DNA of 64,000 bases from the NCBI GenBank assembly GCA_965219935.1, contig CBDCOU010000003.1, forward strand, positions 4,030,001-4,094,000, in the 5' to 3' direction. Under the pieces are notes generated by a model. It had not been told where the DNA came from. It ran no database searches and saw only the letters and a list, made by a program, of their open reading frames with translations. A program made the position numbers and the translations under genes. This DNA is from Bin34 sp965219935. Its GTDB lineage: Bacteria; Chloroflexota; Anaerolineae; Caldilineales; Caldilineaceae. Positions 26,681-36,300 of this stretch are shown one piece after another (the first letter of the stretch is position 1; the number at the start of each line of letters is the position of its first letter).

Positions 26681-28381
26681 TCAGCCGTCGTCGAGGAGTT
26701 GCGTCACTTTCGTCTCGACATTCTCCGGCGCATCAAACCAGTACTCGCGCAGAAGGGGCGCGATCCGAGTATCCACAACGTGTTTGTACCAGTCGTCCGA
26801 GGGTTCGTCACCTGTGCCAGGCACGAAGTAGCTGTGACCAATCTGGAAACCGGGGCCGAGTTCCTGGTCGTTGCGGATCGTCTCGTTGAGTTGTGACATC
26901 CGCTCGGAGATGCGGTGAATCAGTTCGGGATCCGCGCCCTTCTCGGTGAGATGTTCCGCGAACGCCGAGTGGCCAAAGGCTGGTTCCAGCGCCTCGAAGG
27001 CGAAGCGTCGGCGGAGCGCGTAGTCGACCAGCGCGAGCGATCGGTCGGCGGTGTTCATTATGCCGAGGATGAAGATGTTCTCCGGTACATAGAATGGCTC
27101 GTCGGAATAGGTCAGAGCGACCGCGTAGTCCTTGCTTCGCTTATCGCTCTCTATCAGCATGAGGAGTTCGCCGAAGATGCGGGAGAGGTTACCGCGGTTG
27201 ATCTCGTCGATGATGAAGACGTGGGGGATGTCCGGGTTGGCCTGCGCGCGCTCGCAGAACTGCCGGAAAACACCGGGCTTCAGGTCGAAGCCTCCTTCTT
27301 TGGTGGGCCTGAAGCCCTCAACGAAATCCTCGTAGGCGTAGGACTGGTGGAACTGGACCATTTCGATAGGGCCATCGTCCTGGCGGCCGATCAGGCACCA
27401 GGCGATTCGACGCGCCATGAAGGTCTTCCCGGTGCCGGGCGGCCCCTGGAGGATCAGGTTCTTATCAGACTTGATGGAGGTGAGAAGGCGGTCGAAGTGA
27501 TCGGGATCGAGGAAAAGGTCTTGCAAGGCTTGCGCCGCTGAGTAGCTGCCGTGGCTCGGACTCTCCTTGTTCTCATCGGATTGGGGGGTGTCCTGCCAGT
27601 GTTCATTGATCGGTGAGCGGTAGGAGTGCATCTCACCGGGATACCCATATTCCAGACGCCGACGGATTGCAAAGAGTTCTTGGTCGATGGCAACTGTATC
27701 GGTGGGCTTCAACCCGTTGTCGCCACCAAAGACCTTTACGATCTCGCTCTTAATATTGCCTGTCACGATCGGTTCGAACTCGTCCGGAAAGAGAAGGAAA
27801 AGCAGCACGTGGCGGAACATCCACTTCTTCTCAAACTTTCCCGCGTCCAGCCATGACGCGCATTCCCATGGGTTGTGAAGGAGGGATTCGCGCTCATCAA
27901 TCTCCAGCGAGAACCATCGGAACATGGTGTACGCGAAGAAGCGGAATTCTTTCCACATATACGTGTTGTACGCTCTACTCGTGTTGGCGACACCCGCTCC
28001 GAGCACGGCGTCGCTCAACAGGTCGTGGTCGGCCGGAAGGTCTCGCTCCGACCAATTCCAGATCTTGTGGATTCGGTCTCGCTTCTTGGCCGCTCCCATG
28101 GAGCTCGAGTGTTGAATCAGATGGTACGCCCATGTCATTTCGGCCCAAAGGCAACTGGCATCTGGTGGCCCGAGTTTGAGCTTGTGCTCAAGTTGACTCA
28201 GATACAAAGCCACAGACAAACCGTCTTTGACTCTCTCCACATACAGGTTGTGCAGTGCGTCAAAACCCTCACGTGTCCACAAGGATCGCTCCGTGAACAG
28301 CGACTTCTCCTTCAGGAGACACCGCCGCTTCCAGTATTCGGCTGCCGCCAGGATGGGCATGGCGGCCTTGAATCGGCTCAT
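26681..28381 (-). CDS. mcrB: McrB-family GTPase subunit of a McrBC restriction system
   Basis: A 566-residue protein from ATG 28381 (MSRFKAAMPILAAAEYWKRR) with GGGAG eight bases upstream. Residues 1-270 form a DNA/target-sensing region unlike the E. coli one (FRHVLLFLLFPDEFEPIVTG near 190). The AAA+ motor follows: Walker A GPPGTGKT (313-320), Walker B VFIIDEIN (388-395), and the McrB signature MNTADRSLALVDYALRRRF (442-460). GTP-driven translocation delivers the McrC nuclease to modified DNA. The different N-terminal domain means the recognised modification cannot be predicted. No methylase gene is nearby, as expected for this type. Confidence 0.93.
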   Translation of the reverse strand: MSRFKAAMPILAAAEYWKRRCLLKEKSLFTERSLWTREGFDALHNLYVERVKDGLSVALYLSQLEHKLKLGPPDASCLWAEMTWAYHLIQHSSSMGAAKKRDRIHKIWNWSERDLPADHDLLSDAVLGAGVANTSRAYNTYMWKEFRFFAYTMFRWFSLEIDERESLLHNPWECASWLDAGKFEKKWMFRHVLLFLLFPDEFEPIVTGNIKSEIVKVFGGDNGLKPTDTVAIDQELFAIRRRLEYGYPGEMHSYRSPINEHWQDTPQSDENKESPSHGSYSAAQALQDLFLDPDHFDRLLTSIKSDKNLILQGPPGTGKTFMARRIAWCLIGRQDDGPIEMVQFHQSYAYEDFVEGFRPTKEGGFDLKPGVFRQFCERAQANPDIPHVFIIDEINRGNLSRIFGELLMLIESDKRSKDYAVALTYSDEPFYVPENIFILGIMNTADRSLALVDYALRRRFAFEALEPAFGHSAFAEHLTEKGADPELIHRISERMSQLNETIRNDQELGPGFQIGHSYFVPGTGDEPSDDWYKHVVDTRIAPLLREYWFDAPENVETKVTQLLDDG

Positions 28382-28812
28382 TGGCGATCTCCCGGCGTCC
28401 TTGGAAACAGAGTCTTGGATACGAGTTGGGGGTTGGTGCAAATCGCTGGCCCAAAACAGTTTACCTGCACTATCGACCTGGGGGTGACGACAGACGCCGA
28501 CGAGCATGCTGGCCCCGGTATCGACCATGGGGTGCTGTTCGGGCTGAAGAGGGGCTTAGGGTTCCCCGGGACCGAGGGCCCCCGGACCTTTGCCGGATTG
28601 AAACACAAAGGGCGGTGCTCGTCTGTGGCCGTTTGCGGGACGCGGGCTTAGGCTTGGGGTGATTACAGCAGGCCCTGGCAATGAGTTGCCCATTTCATGG
28701 CCGTGCCAGTCCTGATGGTGCAGGCGAGTGTGTGGATCAACAGGATGCCCTTTAGGGTTGCTGCCACGATTCCAAGCCCAAGACAAGGGCGTGCACGCGC
28801 AACAAGCATGAA
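28382..28812. other. Gene-poor stretch upstream of McrBC
   Basis: Should contain the McrBC promoter on the minus strand. It holds a copy of the motif GCCGTTTGCGGGAC at 28627-28640. A minus-strand frame (LGLGIVAATLKGILLIHTLA) is hydrophobic but has no clear start, so I do not call a gene. Confidence 0.35.
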
Positions 28813-29339
28813 TTGGAAGTCTGGTTGTGGATGGTTTTCGCTGTCTACTTGTTCGTAGCCGTCATCCTCACCGCCTTCGGTGTGCAGCCCGCGGTGGCGG
28901 TTTGGGTGTGTCTCGCGATCTCCGTGTTTGTTCTCACTCGCCTCCACCATTGGAGACGGGAGGAAGCCCTGCCGCCCCCGCCCGAACTTCGTCGGCCCGT
29001 CCGTAGACGAACCTCTGCCAGGACAACGCGGCAGAGCCCGCGACCCCACTGTCGGCGCGCACACCGGCACGCCTTCTGGATAGGACCACGCGACGATCCA
29101 GCCAAGCGCACAAAAATCATGCGACGGCTTGATCCGATTCATGTGGGTGGCGCGCGTGGGCCGTACGGTCGTCAACCCACAAGTGGCGGTTCGCTCTGTC
29201 CCCACTGTCGCATAGGGCCAAAGCCCACGTGGTGCCGGGCGCGCGGTACTGTCCGTACTGCGGGAAACTGGATTGCCGGGGACACCGCGCGTCTCTGCGG
29301 CCTTTGTATTGTCCATACTGTGGGGCACTGAAGCTTTAA
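28813..29339 (+). pseudogene. Membrane protein with C-terminal zinc ribbon, frameshifted
   Basis: The N-terminal 45 residues (VWLWMVFAVYLFVAVILTAF, then VAVWVCLAISVFVLTRL) are two TM segments, followed by a basic linker of about 80 residues. The first frame ends in a region with LCPHC; near 29215 the reading must move to a second frame giving ARYCPYCGKLDCRGH and LYCPYCGALKL before TAA at 29337-29339. Two CPYCG knuckles are hard to get by chance, so I take this as a real C-terminal zinc ribbon separated by one indel. The start may be TTG 28813 or ATG 28828. Proteins with TM hairpin plus zinc ribbon are common and mostly uncharacterised. Confidence 0.5.
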
Positions 29340-29400
29340 GGACGCCGGCCTGGAAGCGTGGGTTGCACGTTGCCGGGCCGGGCAGCGTTTCTTGGGCTGT

Positions 29401-29434
29401 GATTCGATGCGGGTGGCATGCTGCGCACCCGCGT
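29401..29434 (+). promoter_or_regulatory. Conserved upstream element, copy A
   Basis: This 34-bp segment, 29 bases before ATG 29463, matches 28 of 34 positions with the segment at 43832-43865 that lies at a similar distance before another lipoprotein gene. The shared core is TGGCATRCTGCG followed by ACCCGCGT; CATACT/CATGCT could be a -10 element. No -35 consensus is visible. Confidence 0.5.
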
Positions 29435-29462
29435 TCATTGTCCCCAGTCCACCCACAGCGCC

Positions 29463-31040
29463 ATGTTCCATCCCTGCGTCCTGTTGCGCACCCTAGCCCC
29501 TGTCCTCGTCTTGGGGCTGCTGCTCGGCGGCTGCATCATGTCGGCCGCCGAAGACGAAGCGCCTGTGCACATCGAGCCGGCGGTGGCGGAGAGGATGGCA
29601 GAGCTGTCCGAGGCTGCGTTCCCGGAGGCGACCGCGGCCGAGCCTGCGCCGAAGCCTACTCCGGAGACCGTCGCACCCACGCCGGAGTCCGAAACCGCGG
29701 TTTCCGAGCACGTGGTCGCAACCGTAACCGGGTCGCTCGTCAACCTGCGCGTTGGACCTGGCACCGACCATCCGACGGCCGGCCATGTACATGCAGGTGA
29801 TCAGGTGCGTATCACCGGCCGCAATGCGGACGGCAGTTGGCTGCAGCTCCTGCACCCCGTGGCGGTCGGCAAACTGGTGTGGATCTTCGGTCCCCTGACC
29901 GACATCAACGACACCACTGTGCAGACGTTGGCCGAAGTCACCGCCGTTGCCGTCGAGCTTGAGGTCGAAGCGCAACCGGCAGTCACGGTTCCCACGTCGG
30001 AGCCGGTTGCGCAGCCGGAACCCGAAGCCCCGAGTGTTGCGGCTCCGACCGTTCCCGCCGACTGTGTACGGCACCACACCGTCAACTCCAACGAGACGCG
30101 TTTGCAGCAGATCACCGACTGGTTGGGCTTGGACCTGGCCGCGACGGCGGCCCTCAACGGCATTGCTCCTGACGCACCCCTGACAGCTGGCACGGAGCTC
30201 TGTCTGCCGGCCGACCTACCGGATCCGGAGATGCCAATCCTGTCAGCCGTGGCAGCCGTTTCCCCGTCCCCGACCCTCAGCGCCGGCCATTTCCACAACT
30301 GCGCGTTGCGGACCGATGGTACCGCTTACTGCTGGGGCTACAACGAATTCGGGCAGGCCACGTCCCCGTCCGGGACCTTCATTGCCGTCAGTGCGGGCCA
30401 TTGGCACACTTGCGCGCTGCAAACCGACGGCAGCGTCGTCTGCTGGGGCGATGACAGACTGGACCAGAACAACTCGCGCCCGTCCGGGACCTTCGTGGCC
30501 CTGGACAGCGGCACCTGGCACACCTGCGCGCTGTCGCCGGCCGGCACCATCGCCTGCTGGGGCCAGGAAAGGTACGGGCTGTCCACGGCTCCGTCCGGTC
30601 ACTTCGCTGCCGTCAGTGCGGGCCATAAGCACACCTGCGCGCTGCAAACCGACGGTGCTTCCGTGTGCTGGGGCGACAACGAATTCGGACAGGCCACGCC
30701 CCCCGCGGAACGTCTTGTCGCCATCAGTGCAGGCGGTTTCCACACCTGCGCGTTGCGCACCGACGGCAGCGTTGTCTGCTGGGGCGACGACACCCTGGGC
30801 CAGAAGGATCCTCTTCCGCGCGGGACCTTCACCGCCCTCAGTGCCGGCTATCTCCACACCTGCTCGCTGCAAACCGATGGCACCCCCGTGTGTTGGGGCG
30901 ACAACGAATCCGGACAGGCCACGCCCCCTGCCGGCCCCTTCGTGGCCCTGGACAGCGGTGCCTGGCATACTTGCGCGCTGCGCCCCGACGACACGATCGT
31001 CTGTTGGGGCGACAACGAGTTCGTGGCCCAGAAGCCCTGA
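29463..31040 (+). CDS. SH3b-LysM-RCC1 lipoprotein
   Basis: A 525-residue lipoprotein. ATG 29463 gives an ideal signal (VLLRTLAPVLVLGLLLGGC, Cys24 lipidated). Domains in order: an acidic Pro-rich linker; a bacterial SH3 domain about 83-150 (VNLRVGPGTDHPTAGHV, ADGSWLQLL); a second Pro/Glu linker; a LysM-like domain about 198-250 (HTVNSNETRLQQITDWLGLD, LCLP); then seven RCC1-type repeats of 34-37 residues (SAGHWHTCALQTDGSVVCWG) that should close into a beta-propeller. SH3b and LysM domains bind cell wall, so the propeller is probably displayed at the envelope. Its signal sequence is nearly the same as that of the 43887 gene. Confidence 0.85.
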   Translation: MFHPCVLLRTLAPVLVLGLLLGGCIMSAAEDEAPVHIEPAVAERMAELSEAAFPEATAAEPAPKPTPETVAPTPESETAVSEHVVATVTGSLVNLRVGPGTDHPTAGHVHAGDQVRITGRNADGSWLQLLHPVAVGKLVWIFGPLTDINDTTVQTLAEVTAVAVELEVEAQPAVTVPTSEPVAQPEPEAPSVAAPTVPADCVRHHTVNSNETRLQQITDWLGLDLAATAALNGIAPDAPLTAGTELCLPADLPDPEMPILSAVAAVSPSPTLSAGHFHNCALRTDGTAYCWGYNEFGQATSPSGTFIAVSAGHWHTCALQTDGSVVCWGDDRLDQNNSRPSGTFVALDSGTWHTCALSPAGTIACWGQERYGLSTAPSGHFAAVSAGHKHTCALQTDGASVCWGDNEFGQATPPAERLVAISAGGFHTCALRTDGSVVCWGDDTLGQKDPLPRGTFTALSAGYLHTCSLQTDGTPVCWGDNESGQATPPAGPFVALDSGAWHTCALRPDDTIVCWGDNEFVAQKP

Positions 31041-31183
31041 GGTCGCCGCCCACTTGGACTGCCACACCCACCGGCCACCAGGCGCGGACCTGGGCAAGCT
31101 CCTGCCCTACCGCTCGCACGCGAAGACACTCTACGGCGAGCAGGCAGGCAATTGAGCCGAGTGCGGCAATCACTGCCAATACC

Positions 31184-31860
31184 AATACCACAGTGGTAAT
31201 TCACAGGGTGGTGGCCTGCTGCTGCCGGTAGTGGCAGTGCAGGGCCATCCACTGGTGACACCGGTGCCAGTACGACTAGGCCAGCACCTGATCGAGGTCC
31301 GTGACCACGGGCCGCAGCAGGCGCCGCCACAGCCGCCGGATCTCCGGCACGGTCAGTCCCCAGCCAGGCTGCCCGGTCCCGCAGCCCTTTTTTGGGGTCC
31401 GGTGGGGGTAGGGAAGCGGCCCGCACCACGCTGAGCAGAGCCAGGATCATGTGGCGGTCCCAGCCCCGGGGGGGGGGGCGCACCTCGTACTCGTCCAGTC
31501 CCACCTCCTGCTTGGCCAACTTGAAGGCGTTCTCGATGCGCCAGCGGCTGCCGGCCACCTGGACCAGGGTGGGCAGGTCGCAGGCCGGGGGCCCCACACG
31601 AGATAGGCCTGCCACTTCTCCGGCTGCGTGCAGGCACGCCGGAACAGCAGGTAGTAGCCCTTGTCCGCGTCGGCTCCTTCGGCCATCACCAGGCACTGCC
31701 AGTCGTACCACCGTTCGCCCTTGCTGCCGGGTCCGGCACTGAGCCGATGCCAGTCCTCCTCAGCCAGGGCCACATGCACCTCCCCCACCACATACTCATA
31801 CCAGCCCACTAGGAACGTTTCGTGGGCGGGCACCATCGCCTGCGAGGACCTGTCCGCACC
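31184..31860 (-). pseudogene. IS701-family transposase, C-terminal remnant
   Basis: The end AATACCACAGTGGTAAT (31184-31200) and the next 30 bases match the right end of the 22090-24249 unit. Reading on the minus strand from 31860: FLVGWYEYVVGEVHVALAEE, LSAGPGSKGERWYDWQCLVM, GYYLLFRRACTQPEKWQAYL, then after a frameshift near 31600 VAGSRWRIENAFKLAKQEVG and LDEYEVRPPPRGWDRHMILA. These are the last third of an IS701 transposase including the final Glu (RIE). The N-terminal part is missing. Confidence 0.8.
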
Positions 31861-32335
31861 CATGAAGTCGGCCTCGTACCGCCACAAGGGCACAACCCGC
31901 CGTTTGAACGGGTGGGGCAAGGGCGTCATGCTGGACTGGGTCCTGCTGCCGATGCTGCAGCGCCTGGTTTGGGAATGGCCACCGGCCCCGTCCTGCTGGC
32001 GCTCTGGAAGGTGGTGGGAAAGGTGTGGGCGCGCCAGACGCCGGAGGTAGCAGGAGCTGCGGCGGCACCTTGTGGCTACTGGAACGTCATGGTGCGTGGT
32101 CCACGGGAACCCGACCGTACCCGTCTCCACCAACTGGCTCGAGGGTTGGTGTGGACGCTTCCAGCCCCGATCCGCCTGACGCGGGGGCTGAAGACCGAAA
32201 CCAGTACTCTCAACTTCGTGTGACTGATGGCCCGAGGCATGGCTTGAACCAAGGCCAGACACCCGCTTGTACAGAGGGTGCCCATGACGGCCCGGAACCA
32301 ATCTCGTTGATACGGATAACCATCCACGCTTGAGG
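31861..32335. other. Gene-poor stretch between IS remnant and small ORF
   Basis: No ORF here shows coding character. Bases 31965-32060 share a phrase (CCACCGGCCCCGTCC) with the IS630 debris at 47652, so part may be IS-derived. Confidence 0.3.
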
Positions 32336-32366
32336 TGTAGACTCTTGTGCCGGAATCGTATATACT
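32336..32366 (+). promoter_or_regulatory. Possible sigma-70-type promoter for the small ORF
   Basis: TAGACT and TATACT are separated by 17 bases. The -10 matches consensus at five of six positions, the -35 at four of six. It lies about 185 bases upstream of the small ORF at 32550, in a locally AT-richer stretch. Confidence 0.35.
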
Positions 32367-32549
32367 GTGCGAGTAGGTTGTGGCGTCGGGCCGACAGGGG
32401 GCCCAGGACTCGATCTGTTTTCGGATATTTTCGGTGGCTTCATTATCCCCACTTTGTCGGTGCTTGGTTACCAGTGCATGTCCTTTATTTTGAAGGACTT
32501 GGTCTCGAAGCTAGGTCGAAAGGCCGAAAAAAACAAGGAGGTGAGGTCC

Positions 32550-32771
32550 ATGAAAAGAAACAAATCGATTGCTGCAGTTTTTGAAGAATCTCTGAAAATT
32601 CTGTGGGGATTTGGAGTCAACGAATGGATTGTTGTCCTGTCGGCCCGACTCCACGACCTTGACCACCAAACGTTTGGGAATTATATACCTGTGTACCAAA
32701 TCGTAGGCCGTTCAGTCGGCCTTGTGGGTGCATCCTATAGCCGCCAACCAGTGTGGCGCGCCTCTGCCTAG
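32550..32771 (+). CDS. Small protein with a perfect Shine-Dalgarno site, unknown
   Basis: A 73-residue ORF from ATG 32550, preceded at seven bases by AAGGAGGTGA, the best ribosome site in this window. The protein begins MKRNKSIAAVFEESLKILWG (basic start, then an amphipathic helix), continues FGVNEWIVVLSARLHDLDHQ and ends with a polar tail. The same frame is open upstream to GTG 32367, so a longer 134-residue form with a hydrophobic N-terminus (IFGGFIIPTLSVLGYQCMSF) is possible. No family recognised. The region is AT-richer than its neighbours, a sign of separate origin. Confidence 0.5.
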   Translation: MKRNKSIAAVFEESLKILWGFGVNEWIVVLSARLHDLDHQTFGNYIPVYQIVGRSVGLVGASYSRQPVWRASA

Positions 32772-33339
32772 AAGTCCCAACGGAAAGGGGGGCTTCAGGA
32801 GATCCTTGAGCCCGGCACAGCAGCGCGGTGGACGGTATCCCCGGCGACAAACCGCGATCGCAAATGTGGGTCCGGCCAGCACCCGGGACGCTCGTGATCC
32901 GGCCCAATGGTGGCTACCAACGGGTGGTTTCCCGGATCGGGGCTGTGTGTGGGGCCCACAGCGCCCCTTAGGCAGTGGCTTAGGCCCATTGCGGGTGAGA
33001 TGAGCTACGGTCGCCGTCAGGAGGGAGTTGGGCTTCGGTCTTGAGGTGCTCCCGATAGCGCGTCTGGCGCAGGCGATGTTTGGCCACTTGGCGCCAGTCC
33101 TGATCACTGGTACTTGGTCGGTGCCCATTCGGTCTACGCGCAAGCAGTTGACACCGGCTTGGAGTGTTTGGTTCTGGTTCTCGCCAAGCACATCGAACAG
33201 GGCGAGTTACAGCTCGAGGCGAATGGCATCAGGATGGCCGGAGAAGGCCGAACCCGTCTCTCTCGCTGGAGTACCAGCTACAGACGGTGTATTCGTCGAA
33301 GGTTCACTCTCCATGCCTGCCCGGAATCGCAGTACAGTG
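32772..33339. other. Gene-poor stretch downstream of the STAND gene
   Basis: No ORF on either strand looks like a gene. I see no IS ends and no strong hairpin. Confidence 0.35.
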
Positions 33340-36300
33340 TCAGTCTTCCATACGAGCCTCCACCTCTGCGTCTCTAACGCGGGATTGGTCGATCAATTCT
33401 CCGAGTCTTCGAAGCATGACCTTTGCCCAACGCCTAACGTTGGGGTGTGGGTGCGGTAGCAGCTTGGTTACTTGCTCGCGGCAGATTATCCACAGATGTT
33501 CCTCCGGCATTGGTCGAACCTTAGTCCACATGGCTGTGACAACTGCATCAATCAAGTCCTCACGGCTTCCAAACTCTTCGATCAGCTGCATCATGACCGG
33601 ATGCACACGGAAGCCATCGTCGGTATTGCCATCCGAGAGAAGGAAAGGCACCGTCTTTGCCACGAAGACGAGGGCGCGTTCCGGATGGGTACGGCACCAT
33701 GCGAACAGGGTGTCTTCCGGGAGTTTCAGGATGGGCGCGCAGGTCTCGCCACAGTCTAACCAAGAGGGTGAGCGCAACATCGTCTCGAAGAAGAGACGCT
33801 GACGCGGGTCATCCCCAACAATGGCCGAGCCGATGAGTGGCCAGACGACTCCCAGAAACCTGGAAAGGAGAATGGGGAGTACCGTTGCCAGCGTGTGAGT
33901 GTGGTTGTAGTCTGTGACGTTCACTGCTGCTTTTGCAAGAGCGCGCGCTGTGGCAGACGCCTCAGGGTCGTCCGGTCCCCGTTCCAACATCCATGTAAGG
34001 ATGTCGTCAAAGTAATGCCGAGCATTGTTCAAGTTCGATAGATTGCGCCAAGGCCAACGTAGAGCGTTGTCGGCAATCTTTCTGATCTGCAGACAGAAGT
34101 CCTCCAGCCCGTTGAGATTTCCGGAGACATAGAGTCCCAGGAGTTCCAAGGCACCTGCGAATCCCTCGCGGCTGTGATCCAGCATGGCGTCAAGCAGGGG
34201 AAACATCTCGACAGGCGGGATCCTTTTCAAGCCCATGCCGAGGGAATTCCAAGTCAGGCATTCTGGAGGCAGCAACCCGTCCTCCAGAGCGTCGACCAGA
34301 AGGGCGATGTCAGAGGGAGAAAGCCCCAGATTTGAACATATCAAGGGAAGTGCCGGGGCAAGAGTGGACGACTTTGCTGCTCGTCGTTTGAATGCCTCCA
34401 CTGCATCCGGTTGATCGTCTGCGAATCCTTGGACGTAACCCATGAGCAGGCCATAGTCTCGCTCCGTCTCCGGTGTTTTCTCGACTTCCAGAATGATGGG
34501 CTCCAGCCAGTCGTCCCACGAACCCGCGAAGTCCGCGATTCCTCGCCCGAATTCACGGACCATCTGCTGATGCCCGCGGCTCAGTTGCGGCAACAGTGCC
34601 TGGAGGGTGTTCGGTTGCTGGACGACCTCGGCTGCAAGCTCTCGTACCGCTTTCTCCCAGCGCTGCTGTTGTTCCTCGTAACTGTCATTCCCCGTGTTCA
34701 AGTATTCCCAAGGTGTATCGGTTACCAGGAACCGCACTCGTGTTTCCAGGCTTGTGGGTGTCAACCGGTCCATCATCGCCTGAATCCTGTCTACCAGTTC
34801 ACTGGGTTCATCGGTGCAGCAGCGCGAGAGGTACAAGCCAAGGGTATTGCGTGCCTCTGGCCAATGCTCAACAGCAGCCCCTACCTGCTCGACAGCGAGT
34901 TCGGCAATATCGATAAAGTCGACTTGGATTAGCGCTGCCAGATTTGGCCCCAAACAGCTGCGTGCCAGTGCGCCGATATCATCGCTCTGTGTTGCGAAGG
35001 CAATGAGCTGAGTGGCACACCCGCGAACATAGGCACAAGCCTCTTCCCTTGTCTCAGGACACCAGGAGGAGAGTGCAGGGCGAGTTCCATGCACTTCCGG
35101 ACCCACATCGCGCGTGAAGTGTTCCAGTTCCAGCCCTGCTGTCAGTGCTCTGATAACAATCTCCTTTCGGAGGGTGTCATCCGTTTTGGACAGGCTATCC
35201 AGAAGGTCAAGTCGCTGCGTTCCATCAGCTTCCGTATTTCCAAGGCGCAGAGGGAAGAGCGATACAAACTGTTCGGTGGCGTTGTCTTCGTCTGCCTTGG
35301 TCGCGGCAGCCAAGCACAGCAGGAGACGTGCACCGTCGTCAAAGGTGTCGGCTTTGAAGGCAATTTTCCCTAAGGCCCAGACAAGGTGCATCCGGGTTTC
35401 CCCAACGATGCTCGACAGGTCTTCAACCTTGACCAGCGAATACTTCAACAGGTCTGCAATGATGCCGGTGTCAATCTCAGCCAGCAGTGAAAGAACCTCG
35501 GCATACCCCTCCACCAGGAGTTTGTCCGGTCCAAAGAAGGGACCCCCAAAACGGCAGACGTGGTTCACCACGGCTTTGGAGACATCGGACGAATTCAGGG
35601 ACCTGAGCTGTTTCGCTGCCTGGACATTGAGCCTTAGGTCATCAGCGAACGAGGTAGACGCGGAGTTGTCGGCCAAAACCGTGTCCCAAGTGTCCTTGCT
35701 CCATTCCTCGGCCCACTGTCGTTCGGCCAATCGCATTGTGATGGGGCTGGGCTTGATTGCAACGTATCTTCCCCGCCGTTGGGCAACAAGCTTCCGTGCA
35801 GCCAGCCGTTTCGCCCCCACCCGCAGATCGTCGGGACTCAGATGGCGTCCCAGTCCAGCGATTTTCGTGAGTTGGTCATCCGCCTCGATGTCGATCCCAA
35901 CAAGCCCAAATGCTGCAAGCAGAGCAGCTGATTTGAGCAAGAGTTCGGGTTCGCGCCGGGTCCGTCCCAAGACATAGGGGTCAATGAGCTCCTCATCGGT
36001 GGCGAGGGCAAGCGACATGGATCGATTCCATGCCTGCGCAAGAGTGATCGCGATGCCGGGGACCCCGCGGGCAAATCGAACCAGCCGCCGGCGGTCCAAA
36101 TCCTGCAAGTCGGTAGCAATCCTGGACACCATGTCGTCGATCACGGACAAGGATGCTTCTTCAACCTCATGGAGTGCAGGGGATCCGCTCTGTGTCTCGG
36201 TCAGCACTTCACTGTCCAGGGTGAGAAGAGACAACTGACTGGTTTCCAGCGAGGCCATTGAAGCAAGTACCCGGTGGGTCTCGGGAGCGCAATCGTCAAC

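Noticed and set aside
31930..32060. Small plus-strand ORF downstream of the IS701 remnant
   Set aside because: Composition and a shared phrase with IS630 debris suggest IS-derived non-coding sequence; no protein match.
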